A DNA stretch of 64,000 bases from Epiperipatus broadwayi (GCA_028023455.1 JAQFVV010000031.1:10594093-10658092), one strand, 5' to 3'. Shown: positions 32,333 through 45,500, counted from the first letter of the stretch. The notes: a model not told the origin generated them from the letters alone. Numbers and translations are program-made.

Positions 32333-32625
32333 TAAGAGAACAAACAGGTGTTACTGACCTCATTGAAAAAATTAAAAAGTCTGAAGTGGAGTTGGGCTGG
32401 ACATATTGCTAGAAGAGATGATAATAGATGGACAATTGAAATCTTAAGCTGGATTCCAAGAGATTGTAAAAGACCCAGAAAAAGACCACGTGTGAGGTGG
32501 ATGGATGAAATAAGAAAGTGCGCAGGAGTGATGTGGAGAAGAGAAGCTAAAAATCGGAGATGGGATTGAATTTGGAAAGACATTCATCCTGCAGGGGAGT
32601 GATGATGGTTGATGATGATGACGAG
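32333..32625 (+). mobile_element. RTE-like LINE 3' end, copy 2
   Basis: 5'-truncated. An open frame (32,348-32,569) encodes the C-terminal tail of the element, with 'LKWSWAGHIARRDDNRW' and 'RPRVRWMDEIRKCAG', a segment characteristic of RTE-type endonuclease-reverse transcriptases. It ends 'gatgatggttgatgatgatg', the simple repeat tail seen in the other copies. It starts at almost the same internal position ('taagagaacaaacagg') as copies at 38.8 and 58.1 kb. Confidence 0.88.
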
Positions 32626-32882
32626 TTAGAAAATATAAAAAGTAATGTAAAACTTTTAAAGCCCATTTTTTTCCAGCTTTTAAAAAGCTTCAAAAAAAAT
32701 ACATTTTTTCTAGTTTTGTTTTTTAAACTGTTGAAAAGTCTTCTACCTTGACGTGATTATTTAATGGTAGTTTTATTATTATTATTATTTTACTTCTACC
32801 TTAACATGATTATTTAATGGTAATTTTATTATTATTATTTAACCTTTATAAATATGTTTGTCTTTTTTAATGCATTGTAATT

Positions 32883-33270
32883 TATAGGATATGTAAGCAC
32901 AGACTTTCACATGACCCACCACTCTCCACACTATCTCATAACACTGATACACTTGAACACATATATGTTGAAAAGATAAATAATCACCAATCTACATATT
33001 TCATGCTAAACCAGCAATCATCAATTGGTTCAGATTATCATCTCTACACATATAAGTGCTCAGATATATATTAAGATAGCCTATCTTCATACTTTAATGG
33101 ACAGGCTTCAATTAACCCCACACTCTAACTCTTCAATTGTCCATCCAATTGAAAATCTGATGATGGAATGTTCTAAGGCAAGACAGGCTGAGATTCTCAT
33201 CACATCCATGTTGACCTAAAGTCAATCTGACCCCTCACATACAGGATATAATCCATTTTAATATATATGT
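32883..33270 (-). repeat. Modular repeat, subfamily B
   Basis: On the minus strand the body carries 'ctgtccattaaagtatgaag'-like and 'gctatcttaatatatatctg' blocks and ends at a tRNA-like-derived module ('gtcatgtgaaagtctgtgct'). The left boundary is close to 32,883. A long TA tract (33,280-33,318) adjoins the right side. Confidence 0.75.
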
Positions 33271-33274
33271 CGTT

Positions 33275-33321
<47 letters not shown>

Positions 33322-33361
33322 AGAAAATCAAATCATACATCATGTGACTCAACTTAATAAG

Positions 33362-33925
33362 CTTGTACTACAAATATAATATAATAAGTGTTCTAATAGC
33401 TCTAAACAAGTTTTTCCAATAAATGCCAGAAGAAAAGCATTTTGAAAAGCATTTAAAATCTTTGTCTAGAATTATCCATATTCCAAAACCAGTTTCAAGT
33501 TGATGGCTATCTTTAGTGAGGCACTAAGATATTCAGACACTAGATGTATGACTTGATTTTCTTACTATTATAATTTTGCTTTTGAGACTTTGGCAATGTT
33601 ATGTTGCTATTGCTATTAATATATTGTGCATATGAATTTAGTTCAGTCTAATCTGGCTGTTTAAGTTAGACAGCTGGATTTGAAGACATATAGATGTCTG
33701 AAAATTTCAGATTTTCTATTTAATAGTTAAGTATTAGATAAATGCCATGTTTGAGTTGGTATTTGAATTCTAGGGTCTGAATATTCTAGCACATCTGAGG
33801 AGAGCCATCAGTTCAAAATTGATTTGGGGATAGGGGTAATTCTAGATAGAAATACTTTCTCTTTTGGCATTTATTGGGAAAACTTGTTTAGGGCTATTAG
33901 CTTGCTCATTATATTACATACATAT
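33362..33925. repeat. Fold-back family D, diverged copy 4
   Basis: The left arm (about 33,362-33,540) and right arm (about 33,755-33,925) pair through 'ctaatagctctaaacaag' / 'cttgtttagggctattag', 'aataaatgcc' / 'ggcatttatt' and 'gatattcagac' / 'gtctgaatatt'. Inner blocks resemble family D ('gatggctatctttagtgagg' versus 'gtggccttcgtcagtgagg'). A spacer of about 215 bp separates the arms. Confidence 0.7.
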
Positions 33926-33939
33926 TTATAGAAGCATAA

Positions 33940-35940
33940 TTGAATGAAATTAACTGTTGAGAAAAATAATTATTTGTCCATGTATAGAGTATACATTTTA
34001 TTAGAAATATTAATTCTAATAAAAATAATATTTATTACATAGAGAAAGAATAGTTCTAGACGTCATAAAAAAGAGAATAGATAAATGACTTTGCATAAAT
34101 TAATGCTTTGTCGGAGACTAAAAACAGATATTATTAGAAAGAAGTTTGGAAAAAAAAACTCTAAATTTGTATGTGTGGAAAACAAAAAGCTGCAAAATTT
34201 AAAGTCTGAAAAGAAAAAAGAAGTTGAAAATGAAGTTTTATTTAGAGTTTCTTAAATTTTATTGTTTAAATTTTATTTAAAAAATTTTGATTGATTTTAA
34301 GGTTGGGAAAAGATTTTTGATTTTTTTTTTATTAATAAAAAATAAAATTCAAATTTTTAAAAAATTATTTTTATTTTGTGAAAATAAGTTAGCAATATGT
34401 TAATTAATGATTGAAAATGTTTTATATAAAACACATATGTGTTCGCCTATGTGTGTATATTCATATTTGGATTCAAGCACTACTTATATTTAAAAAATAA
34501 TTTAGCTTTATAATTGAAAAGCAAATCAAAAATTAATAATTGAAATATTTTTTATATTATAAAGCACATATATATATACATATATCTATATATTGTATAA
34601 ATTCACTTACTCTTAATATATTGTGCATATTAGAATACTTTAATTTATAATGTTAAGGCAAATAATAGTTTAATATTTGGAATACTGTATTACTAGGCAC
34701 AATGTCTATGCACATATATGTGTGTTATTTAATACCATTGGCAATGCATAATGCTAATTGAAATCGCTATAAAATATTTTAAACACTCCATAACTATATT
34801 ATTTTCAGACACACTCCCCCTTTAAATAAAGAAAACGAATTTGCAGCTGGTTCAAAATGATTTTTTTAAAATAGGCTGCAAAATTCAAGCTTTTTATTAT
34901 TTAACGGAGGCTGTTACTGAAAATAATATAGCTATGGCACATTTCAAATAGTGTATATATATTTGTAAATGTGAAGTGCAATTAATGCATTTATTGTTTT
35001 ATTTTCAATCTATTAAAATATTTAACATTTTATTTATTTGCTTCAGAGGTGGCATCCATCTTAGTTCTAACACTTTAGATGGCTTTTTTACTGTTAACTC
35101 AATTAATAATAACATAGTTTTTTTAGAGTAATAAAACTGCAATCTAATGAATATTGATTTGCTAATACCAAAACAGTCTGAAGAGGTCAGTATCTTCCAG
35201 ATATTTATAATTCATCAAAGAATTTTTTCAATTGTTCTTGAAAAAAGATATATCATCCAGAATATTGACAGATTTTCTTCTTTGTAGTTTGGTTTTCAGG
35301 GCCGTTATGAGATTACTTCAAGAAAATTTTTGGAATTAAAGCTTATTAAATATTTCTGATTATTTTTATACAATAATTGTTTAATAACTATTTGAAACAA
35401 AAATAATACATAATATACTTTGATTTTAGTTGTATATGTTTTAAAAATAGATGACCACAATGTTAACAAAAAAAATACAGTGTCGAGAAAACAATGCCTT
35501 ATGATATTGATTGTATAATATTATCTGATAAAATTGATGTGTTAGAATCTTTTGCAGATTTTCTAAAACATTGTAAACCAATTTTAAAGCAGAATTTGAG
35601 ATTATCAGGAATTATTATTTATTCATTTGCACCTTGAAATAAATTTAAAGTAAAAACGATTTGATTAATTTTCTAAAGACTGTTTTTCTTCAGATCATTA
35701 AATGACATATTACATTATTTGTTCTTATTTACAATTCATCTTTTTAATATTTGAAAAGTTCAAATTTGATTGTTTTAGAATGTTTTTGATTTGTAAAATT
35801 AAATTAAAAAGAAACCCAAGTCCAATTTATTGAGTTTTATTATAAAATAATGCTTTAAACAGAACAGAAAGGTTGAGCATTAACAAAAACCATCACCAGG
35901 TGTAACAACAGAAAATGTCAACATTTTAGAAGGTTAATAT
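33940..35940. other. AT-rich stretch without recognisable genes
   Basis: No coding frame or known repeat is recognised. Short TA/TG tracts only. Confidence 0.45.
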
Positions 35941-35954
35941 CTATATGATATTTA

Positions 35955-36470
35955 TAGGGTATTTGAACCCAGACTTTCAAGATCCCCCACAATTCAATCT
36001 ATCTCATACAACCGATACACATGACCACACACATGTGAAAAAGTTATATTTCGTGCTAAACCAGCACTCATCGATTAGTCCAGATCATAATCTTCCACAC
36101 ATATATATATATATAATCAGTGCTCAGTTTATTTCGTGCTAAACCAGCACTCATCGATTAGTCCAGATCATAATCTTCCACACATATATATATAATCAGT
36201 GCTCAGTTTATATTAAAATAGCAACTCTTCAAACTTTAATGGATAGAGTTCAATCTACTCCACAATCAACGATTCAGTCATTCATACCATTGAAAATCTG
36301 ATAATGGTATGCCCAAATCCCTTGATAATGCCAATATTATTGTCATAATCATGTTGACTTCAAATCATTCTGATACCTCATGTATAGAACCTTGTCCATT
36401 TAAATATGCAGAAGAGGGATGAGCAGTATACAGGCTGAATCTGTAATATTTAAATACAGGTATATTTTAA
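35955..36470 (-). repeat. Modular repeat, subfamily A, with internal 83-bp duplication
   Basis: Minus-strand copy running from a tRNA-like end ('gggtatttgaacccagactt' on plus) through the body to 'cagaagagggatgagcagta' near 36,420. Within it the block from 'atttcgtgctaaaccagcac' (36,048) is repeated in tandem at 36,131. The copies differ mainly in the length of the TA run. Confidence 0.8.
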
Positions 36471-36736
36471 ATCCCTGGAGTTTAGGAGTTTGTAATTTCA
36501 GAATCAGATATAATTTGTATTATTGGAAAAAATATATGTCATATTTTACATATTTGCATTTTTTGTTATCATTACTATCAATCAATTAATTTATTTTAAA
36601 TTGTTAAGTAAAGTTATTTAAATACTAGATTAGTGATTTATGGTCAGCAGAATTTTTGCTACCCATAAAGACATTTGAAATGAATATTTATTCTTTATAA
36701 AGTATTGTAACTTTATCCTTCTTATTGCATTACCAA

Positions 36737-37043
36737 ATCCATATAATATTAATATCATTTATGCTCTTTATTACTTTTGCAATGTTTCATGTAATCATAA
36801 CCCACAATTGATGTTTTTGATTGCCTCATCAATCTTCTTTAGAACTATAACAAACACAATACAAATACATGAATACAAATATATTCATGTATATTTGTAA
36901 TTATGTATATTTGTATTCATGTATTTGTATTGTGTTTGTTATAGTTCTGAAGAAGATTTTTGAGGTAATCGAAACTGTCAATAATGGGTTGTAAAAAGCA
37001 TTGTAATAGTAATAAAGAACATATGATATTAATATTATATGTG
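36737..37043. repeat. Fold-back family E, copy 1
   Basis: Arms of about 150 bp meet near 36,893. 'gaactataacaaacacaata' and 'tattgtgtttgttatagttc' are perfectly mirrored. Outer parts 'ctttattac' and 'gatattaatattatat' also pair. It shares the 'tttcgattgcctcatcaatcttcttt.gaact' type block with copy 2 at 37.97 kb. Confidence 0.82.
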
Positions 37044-37534
37044 TTTATTCTTATTGAATTATGTAGATAGTGCTAAGAGACTAAAGATTCATCTTTAAAG
37101 TCCACACAATTTATTATGATAAGATGACTAGTATTTCTGACTAGAATACTTCAGGTACAAGATGACCCTGAATTAACATGATCATCATCAGTATTAACAT
37201 TTGCTTAGTTGTATGTACACTTTATTTAGATAGCATCAAAATGTGCTCAGTTTGATTATTTATACCTACTGATGTTGAGAACTAGCAGTAGATACCATTA
37301 TTCATTTACCATTACTTGCTATATTATTAACATCTATATTTTGAATCTAGTTGCATATGATGCCTTACATGAGTCTGACCATTATCAGCTTTCATTATTT
37401 GATATTATTGTGCCACTACATTTCATTGCAAATGCCCCATAACAACATGTAGCCTTCTAATGATGACAACTGCTGATTATTTGCTATTTTATGTTTAGAT
37501 CTACGTTCATTCCATTAAGAAAATAATATATATA

Positions 37535-37835
37535 TATATCATCATCATCATCACTTTCAATCAGCATTGGTCTATTGCAGAATAAAGACATGTCCAGTTT
37601 CTCAGATTTTCAGCCTCTCTTCTTCATACCACATCAATAATTTTTTTTTATTTCATCAATCCATTTCACATGTGATTTTTTTTTTAAAGTTTTTATTTTC
37701 TGTTATCCATTTTATTTATCGATCCATCTCACATGTGGTTTCTTTTTAAGTCTCTTACTATTTCCTGGGATCCATTTTAGAACTTCATTCGCTCTGTGCA
37801 TGAGTAAGCATTCTTGCTGCTATCAGAGTAAACAA
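37535..37835 (-). mobile_element. RTE-like LINE 3' end, copy 4 (diverged, minus strand)
   Basis: On the minus strand the sequence reads through 'LKWIPGN'-like and 'KKKPHVRWID'-like residues and ends in 'gatgatgatgatga', matching the order in copies 1-3 (WIPRD, RPHVRWMDE, GATGAT tail). It is broken by indels and an internal duplication of 'ccat..cacatgtg'. It is recognised by order of motifs rather than by strong identity. Confidence 0.6.
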
Positions 37836-37970
37836 ATATGCTTTACAATATATGTTTGGCACAAATAGTTGGATATTATTTATAAATCTAGTAATTTTAT
37901 CCTCTGTAGTTTTACTTTTAATGTATTATATATTTTTTATCTTGCTTATTGCATTGCTAAATTTATATAA

Positions 37971-38141
37971 TATTAAATCATCTATCTTCTTTATTACTGT
38001 TTTACAATGCTTATATTACAACCCCGACAGTTTCGATTGCTCCAGCAATTTTCTTCAGAACTTTGCTGGGCAAACGAAATTGTCGTAGTTGTAATATAAG
38101 CATTATAAAATAGTAATAAAGAGCATGGATTATTTAATATT
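37971..38141. repeat. Fold-back family E, copy 2
   Basis: Arms of about 78 bp: 'caatgcttatattacaac' / 'gttgtaatataagcattat' and 'gacagtttcg' / 'cgaaattgtc'. The short loop is 'ttttcttcagaactt'. It belongs with copy 1 by the shared block near the loop and by the outer 'ctttattact' pairing. Confidence 0.82.
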
Positions 38142-38774
38142 GTATAATATATTAATGTTAAGATTTTAGACTATTTTTAATACATATACTTTCTATAAGG
38201 CAAAATCAAAATGTGTGTATATAAATATCGATTTTACCCTGAAGGAATAGAGTTATTTAAAATATATAAAAATCTTTAAAATCTGACGTCTTTATCAAGA
38301 CTCTGTAACATAATGGCAAATCTATGTTTTTGGTTTATCATTTTTTAGACAAGAAAGTGATAATAAGAGCTATTATTTTCTTAAATATATTTTTGATTCA
38401 GCATTTTATTTCTTTAAAACTGTAAATTCTACATGTTTCTATGTAGAAAATCTTATAAATTATTCAAGCCAGAGAAACAGCAGTAAAATATCTTCTTTTC
38501 TCTCTATTTCGTGTCATAGATGGGAAGCAGGCTGAATTATTTATCGCGTACTATTAAAATAAAAAGTTTCATTTTTTGACACTATTTTTTCTTTCACTTT
38601 ATTAAAAAAATAAATTATACAGCTAAACTTGTCAGTGATCAAAATTAATAGGTATTAATAGAAAATTACAATAAATATTTAAACATAGTTGTGTAATAGT
38701 CGGAATTTTAATTTTGTTATACATGAGAGGATTGTCAGTGCTCAAATTGTCATGCAGCTATATAACTTCATATA

Positions 38775-39110
38775 ACAAGAAGAGATCGAAAACGCAATAT
38801 ATGGTTAAGAGAACAAACAGGTGTTACTGACCTCATTGAAAAAATTAAAAGACTGAAGTGGAGTTGGGCTGGACATATTGCTAGGAGAGATGATAATAGA
38901 TGGACAATTAAAATCTTAAACGGGATTCCAAAAGATTGTAAAAGACCCAGAAACAGATCACATGTGAGATGAATAGATGAAATAAGAAAGTGTGTAGGGC
39001 GATGTGGAGAAGAGAAGTTAAAGATTGGAGAAGATGGAATGAACTTGGACAGATCTTCTTCCTGCAGTGGATTGATAATGGTCGATGATGATGAGCTGAT
39101 AGATAAAAAA
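38775..39110 (+). mobile_element. RTE-like LINE 3' end, copy 3
   Basis: Reads 'KRLKWSWAGHIARRDDNRW' then 'KTDRTHVR'-like sequence with indels, ending 'gatgatgatgag' near 39,090. It starts slightly further 5' than copy 2 ('gagatcgaaaacgcaatata'). High identity to copy 2 in the first 100 bp. Confidence 0.85.
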
Positions 39111-40315
39111 AGTCTTTAATAAATCACTTCATAGAAAAAACGTTTCCACTATTGCTACAAAGAAAATATTACTTATCGGGTGAATTGTTATCAAAATGAT
39201 GATGATTTAAGGTCGTTCTTTTCTTGTATTACTTTCTACTAGAAAATACTTAAAATCTTTTTAAGATAGATGTTGAACAGTATATTTGTTTTAAAAAATG
39301 TATATACAATTGACAACATATATTGTTAAGTATCAATAGTAGGTTGCAAAGACACACAGTTAATATCATTATCTTCAATAGTGGAAAACAGTAAATCAGA
39401 AAGAAAGAAATTAAACATTTCACAAAAGAAAACATTAGAGATTCGTTCTGACAGTTATTTACATCAATAATAAAACAGATAACTGTATATACCGCTAGGT
39501 GTCAGACCATTACTCTATTTACTTGAAGTCTTGCATTGAGGCTTACTTTTGTAGTCAACGTTATTTTTGGAATACTTCATCACATTACATAATTACACTC
39601 TATCTTTTCTATCCACAGCCATTTCTTGCCAATATAACAAGCCATATCCTACTTCTTTAGAGTCTTCAAGATAAATATGTATAACATGGGATTTGTCAAA
39701 GTTTTTGTATTTTTGGAATAATACGTTAACATCCTTAAATGAATGTTTTCTTTGATTTCATATTAACTGAAACAAAATAACAGCTGTGTGTAGAATTAAT
39801 TTAGCTACAATAGTTATATTACTGTTATAAAATATCCTTTCTTTTAACTTATTAAATTCAGAAACAAACCATTTGAGTCCATGTTGCATTGCAAGCATCC
39901 AAATCTACATTTTTGTTCCAGAAAGTTTTTAAGATGTTTAAATGGAGTCACAATCTTAGATCATTAGCCACTAGGCTAAAAATTGAAGATATCTTTCATA
40001 GTGACTGATAAAAAACTCAATTAAAAAAATATTAATTGATAAAACAAAGTATAATAGGCTGTATTCAAATAATGAAAAAAAACATTTTGTATATAATTTT
40101 TCAATTGGCTAAATTAGCACAATCTTTAGTATACTGTAAATCTAGATGCTAAAAATATGCATATTTGTTTTTGATTTGAATCGATTCAAATTAAAAATGC
40201 AACCAACAAACCTGTATTGCAACTGGATACCTGCATCATGAAGACTCATGCAAACTAAACCAAAGATCTTGTCATAAACTAGAAAAACAATTTTCAAGCT
40301 AAAATACTCATCTTT
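39110..40315. other. Intergenic stretch with one short protein-like minus frame
   Basis: A 54-codon minus-strand frame at 39,593-39,757 ('SFKDVNVLFQKYKNFDKSH', later 'EDSKEVGYGLLYWQEMA') has balanced composition. It is bounded by stops on both sides and has no splice signals in frame. It may be a transposon or gene fragment. Family unknown. The rest is AT-rich. Confidence 0.3.
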
Positions 40316-40317
40316 GA

Positions 40318-41580
40318 AACAGTGCTGTGATTGTCCTTATACAGAGTCAGGAATCTTTCAACAACTATGCCCAGAGAAACCTGTTAGCCACTTTGAACCC
40401 CTTTCCATTCCTCACCCTGAGTTTTCCCATATTCTTTTCTACCCTGCTCCATCCCATTTCCACAACATAATCATTGTCAACTCCATGGCATTTAGATCTA
40501 AAACCCTCTTATTTTTTCCCAAACCTAGCATAAAAACCAATAAGCCACTTTCAGTATAATCACTTTGTTCATATTTATTTTCCCACAACTTTATTATTTG
40601 TATCCTTTCTGCTTTCAGGCATTTACATTCAATTAACAGATTCCTAATATTTTCTATACCTTTCTTACAGAGCTTGCAGATTAAATCACCCATATTTCCC
40701 CATTTATATCACCCATATTTCTCTATTTATGTGTATATTCCCTTGTTGTTGATGATCCTATTTGAGCCTCAAACAGTAAACTATTTTCCTTGCTGTTATC
40801 ATAAATTAACTTGCCCCCAATATTGTTTACTTCTATAAATATTTAAGCTCTTTTTATTCCCCATACTAGCCCTCCATCTCTCCAACTCTCTATTCTTTAT
40901 TAAGGCATCTATTCTTCTATCCCATTCCTTAACACTAAAACACTCAACAATTCTCCTAACACATTCATCCCACTTTTTTTATAAGTATACTGACATAAAT
41001 TCTTTATCTAAATCTTCTGCATAATGCATTACCATTCACACCCATCTTGTTGCCTGCCCTTTATTCATAACCTAATTAAATACTATTTTGGCTATTCTTT
41101 TATTATCTTTAAACTGTGATCTACTGAACATTTTCATTTTGCTTTTTGCATCTCTCATCTAAAAACTTGACCATCCCATTTCTCCTTGAATTGCCTCCTT
41201 TGATGTCCACACTTCTGCATCTAACGCATGTCTTCCTACTTCTCTTTGTACTTTTTCTAAGTAATCTAATACCCTTTACTAACATATAATGCATCATTAC
41301 CATATGTTAACCCTGCTACTGCAACTCCCTTCCATACAATCCTAGCTACATCATATTTATTATAGGAGAACACTGTTAATTTCTTTATAAATCCCTTACT
41401 TTTTTTTCTTCATTTATCAATTTTTTTTCCCATTTATCCAAGCAATTTCTCTGATTACTAAAACGATTCCCAAATAGTTATATCTATTCACCACACCCAA
41501 CTTTATATCCCCCAATAAAAAATTTTTGTAATGCCATCCAGTATAAGCCATAGTAATCATTGAATGCAACTGTTTTAATA
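40318..41580 (-). mobile_element. CR1/L2-like LINE, 3' copy 2 (5' truncated)
   Basis: Colinear with 16,385-17,580 of the large LINE and clearly the same family. Reading on the minus strand it begins in the RT thumb ('INRYNYLG'-like at about 41,485) and includes the block equivalent to 'LEKVQREVGRHALDAE'. It ends with the Cys knuckle segment at 40,439-40,693 ('CKLCKKGIENIRNLLIEC', 'DYTESGLLVFMLGLG'). Several frameshifts; about 1.25 kb. The 5' truncation near 41,560-41,580 is typical of LINE insertions. Confidence 0.88.
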
Positions 41581-41629
41581 GCTTGTATAAGCATATGAAA
41601 TGGTAATCATGATGATGTTTTAGTGGAGT

Positions 41630-42085
41630 TATACCTATCTTTGTTTAATACAAGTACTAAACATCACATGATCATTATCTCTTATGCTAGCACATAACTG
41701 TTATTAAACAGGCACCCTGTGCCAACCAGAGTAATCAATGGATGACAGAAGGCTTTTGTATAAAATCCCCATCTAGTGCCTACTCATACAATATCCCCAG
41801 ACTAGTTTCTGGCTTGTGGCCTTTGTCAGTGAGGAGCTTTAGATCTGAGACAACTGCACCTAGATCTTAGGATCTAATGTGACCCTCTAGCAGCCACTTT
41901 TTCTCTCTATTTAACTACAAAACTATGAGAATGAAATTGAAAACATAATAATATTTTCAATTTAAGCTCAATGGCTTATATAGTCATATGGGTCTGAACT
42001 CAGTTCAGAACCCATACATTTCAGTGTCTTTGGCTCTTTAACAACCATAGTCACCACTATTCTATTAGACAGATAGAATGAATAT
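41630..42085. repeat. Fold-back family D, half copy 5 with long inner segment
   Basis: The outer extension 'aaacatcacatgatcattat' (about 41,659) is followed by a shortened arm 'aaacaggcaccctgtgcc'. Family blocks then run in order to 'gatcttaggatctaatg'. Next comes the long inner segment also present at 49.31-49.54 kb ('cttatatagtcatatgggtc', 'gtgtctttggctctttaac'). The complementary right half is missing. Confidence 0.75.
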
Positions 42086-42629
42086 ATATATAGTAAAACA
42101 TACCATCTTAATTTTTATATCTTTACACAAAAGATGATTGTTAACTTAAATTAGAACTAACAAAAAAATCTATGCTAAAGCAAAATATTTCCCCTAACTT
42201 ATACCTGTCCTGTTTTTGTTTTTTTTTTTTGCTTTATATTTTTATATAAAATACATTAAAAAGTTTTAAGACAAAAATAATGAACAGATAATATTTTCAT
42301 GAAATGAAAAAAATTTAAAGTATACTGTATATAAACAAAATAGATAATTATATCATTTTTACTTAGTTACATTTTGAAATTACATCTTTTTTTTTTTAAC
42401 TTTATGCTATTTTCCAAGTTATCTTGGAAATAAGCGAAACGTAGGAAAAAAATTAAATAATTATTTCTTAATATGGATTTAATAAAAATAAAACAAGATT
42501 TAAATTTTTTTATGAAATATTAAAAAAAAATTGGATTAAATTTGAAGTTTGTAATTTGAATTTTTAAATTAAAGATCGTAAGATTTGAAATTATAAGGAA
42601 AAAAAAGACAGCAATTTTTTTTCTATTAT

Positions 42630-42975
42630 AATAGTGCCACCTAGTATAAACTCTAGTTATCAATAAATGCTAGAATGTGTGCATTTTAATTCTCATCCAG
42701 AATCTTTCCATTTAATATCCTCACACTATTTCTAGCTGATGGATAAAAATACATTATAAATAACTAAATAGAGAAATAAGAAAAATATTATGCATTCAAA
42801 CAAAAAGTGAAAAAGTTCAAAAGAAATAAATAAAAGGCATAAGCTAGAAACTAGTCTGAAGATATTGGATAGGAAGACACTGGATAGGGATTTAAATTCA
42901 CAACCTTCTAGTATCTAGTGATTACGAGAGCTTTACAATAGGTGGCACTATTGTATGGGGGAAATCCTACTGTTG
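42630..42975. repeat. Fold-back family D, diverged copy 6
   Basis: 'aatagtgccacctagtataa' on the left faces 'acaataggtggcactattg' on the right. The interior has 'gctagaaactagtctgaaga' and 'caaccttctagtatctagtg'. The central 90 bp is unrelated AT-rich sequence. Confidence 0.7.
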
Positions 42976-42989
42976 TAACACCCTGTGTA

Positions 42990-45500
42990 AGCATAAAGAA
43001 AAGATGATCATGTGATGAATTTAAAAAGAAACTGTTGATAAAAAGTATAAGGAGGTTATTACTAAAGATTAATGGAAAAGTTGTAGAATATTTGAAAAAA
43101 AAAAACTGACTGCTATTAAAAAGATCGCTAAAGATAAGTCTTTGAAAAATATTAAGATAAATTCACTATATAGTTTAAATATAGTTGGTAGAGTGGCAAA
43201 CATGTTTTGATGGTTTGTAAATTAAAGATTAGTTCTGTCATTTCCTATACTTAAATTTGTTATAAAAACTGAAGTAATATATTAAGTTAATAAATAACGC
43301 CATTAAGGGATTATAAAGAATGTTTTGAAGTTAGATATAACACAAGAAGATTTTATAAATGGCTTTGAAAAAGATTAAGAAATGGTGAAGTGAGAGAAAT
43401 ATGACATTTACAATGCAATTCAATACTTTTAATCACTGTTATTTTTTATTATTCATTGACTTTCACTGCCTGTAGAATTTTTTCAGAGCTTACTTTCTTT
43501 TTGATGTGATTCTTTAGATGAGCTCTTTTTAAAATCTCTTTTTATTTTTATGACTATTTAGCAGTCTTTTTTAGGGCTTCATTCCCATTTTTATCCAAGA
43601 AAAAATAAAAAAAGTTAGTCCTGAAGAAGTTTCATGAATAGTCAAAATATTTTTAAAAAATGACAAAAGCATTATATCAAATTACAGGCAAATTGCAATA
43701 ACATCAGTAAATTAAAAAAATTTGTTTATATACTTAGAGAAAAAAATCAAAACATGAATAGAAAATGGAAACATTTTGGAATACCTCCAAGAGAAGGAGA
43801 GGTTATATGTTCTTTTATCAATGCATTCTTCATCTCAACTACCATATCACATGAGAATGGTGTAATGGAAAAATATCACTATATTAACATAGATATTCAT
43901 CTGTTTAATACCTCTAGCTTACTCAATGAGTAAAATTTGTTTTATGAATACATGCATAATAAGAAAAGATGATATCATTCTATGCTTGTGGCTGATTGTA
44001 ATAATGGCGATGAGATTACAAATAGACTTGAAAAAAGCTGAGAGCAATCGAAGAATAATGCATTAGCTTTAGTCATTACTCAAATTATTAAAATGAGTTA
44101 GAAATTAAATAAAAACTGATACAAGTTTATCTAGGGATTTAAAAGTCTTATGAAAGATTGGTAAGAAAAGATTGTGGCAGTGATTAGGGGGAAATGACAG
44201 TTTTTTTGAAAATTAGTAAAATGTTTATGTATAAAAAAAATCCTCTCACTAATTTTTTTATTTGATTATATATAAAGTGAGATTTCAATAATGCTGTTCT
44301 TTATTGATAATATTATTTGACATTTTTAAAAGAAAAGTTTGCATTTTTTTAAACTTGGTATTTGTTCATGCTAAGATTTACTATCAATGATGGTAGACAT
44401 TGTTAAGAGTGTAAATTGTGGCAGAGAAGAGAATTTTAATTAAAAAAATTGAAAAATTTTTAAACCAGTAATTAATGATGACCTATCAAATGATCGGTGA
44501 AAGCAGAATGGATTAATGGAAGTCTTATTTAGAAGTAAAAAAGATCCATATTTTTGAGACAAGAATATATATAGATCATTAATTCATACTGTTTACTCTA
44601 CTTGAGAGCCCTCTAGAATTTCTTGAGTGTAACTTGAATAGACAGATGATGTTATAATACCACATCCAAATCTCCAGATTAATTTCTGGCTTTTTGATAA
44701 AAGTAAAATGGAAAATCTATATTTCTTTGTTTGAAAAATACTATTAGAAAGAGAGATACTTACATTAAAGATCGAGAATGAAGAAGTTGATCTTATTCAA
44801 ACTTAATGTTATCTTCATGTAATCGATGTAAAATATGAAACATAAACAAAGGTGACAATACTAGCCTTAACTTATGGCAATAGTGACATATGATTCCAAA
44901 ATAAATATGACAAATATGTTAGATAAACTAGAAGTCCTGCAATTTAGTGGCTAATGATGTATTTAAAGGTAATATTTTGTGGGAATTGATTATTTTTAGA
45001 GGAATTCATTTAAAGGCTTATAATAAAATTGTTAAAATAGTTTTACATGGATTAATTATAAAGAATTAAGTAGGTTCTTAAAGAACTATGTAGGTTCAGA
45101 AAAATATATGAAAGTGGATTGAGAATTTTTTGAGGTATATAATAAATAGAAATAGAGATCCAAATGTATTATAAAGTGATATGAAGAAAGTGAAAGATGA
45201 ATCAGTGCATTGATGAATTGAACATTAGAAAAGAACACAATGGAGATAGTAAATAGGTATTATGGAAATGTAATAAACGTACACATGAAAGCCATATATT
45301 GCTGTAAAATGTAAGCATTCCTGATAACAATTAAGATATGCTTTGCAGACTAAAAGAATGTCAGTAAATAGCAGAATAAGAGAAATATAGAGAGAAAATA
45401 CAAGGCAAGTATAAATTTCACAAAATTTTAGAGATTTTTTGAGGTTGAAAAAAATGCCAACTCCAAAAAGAGATGAGATAAGATATGATTTAAATTAAGC
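42990..45500 (+). pseudogene. Heavily decayed non-LTR reverse transcriptase
   Basis: Fragments in the expected order on the plus strand: 'FYKWL' with 'RLRNGEV'-like near 43,350; 'SIISNYRQIAITSV' at about 43,667-43,712, the RT motif 2a (NYRPIA.TS); weak motif A-like 'YINIDI' near 43,880; and 'LALTYGNSD' near 44,855, the post-RT 'LTYG' block, followed by 'NKYDKYVR'. Stops and shifts separate all of them. The clade cannot be set. The element boundaries are guesses, and host sequence may be mixed in. Confidence 0.5.
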
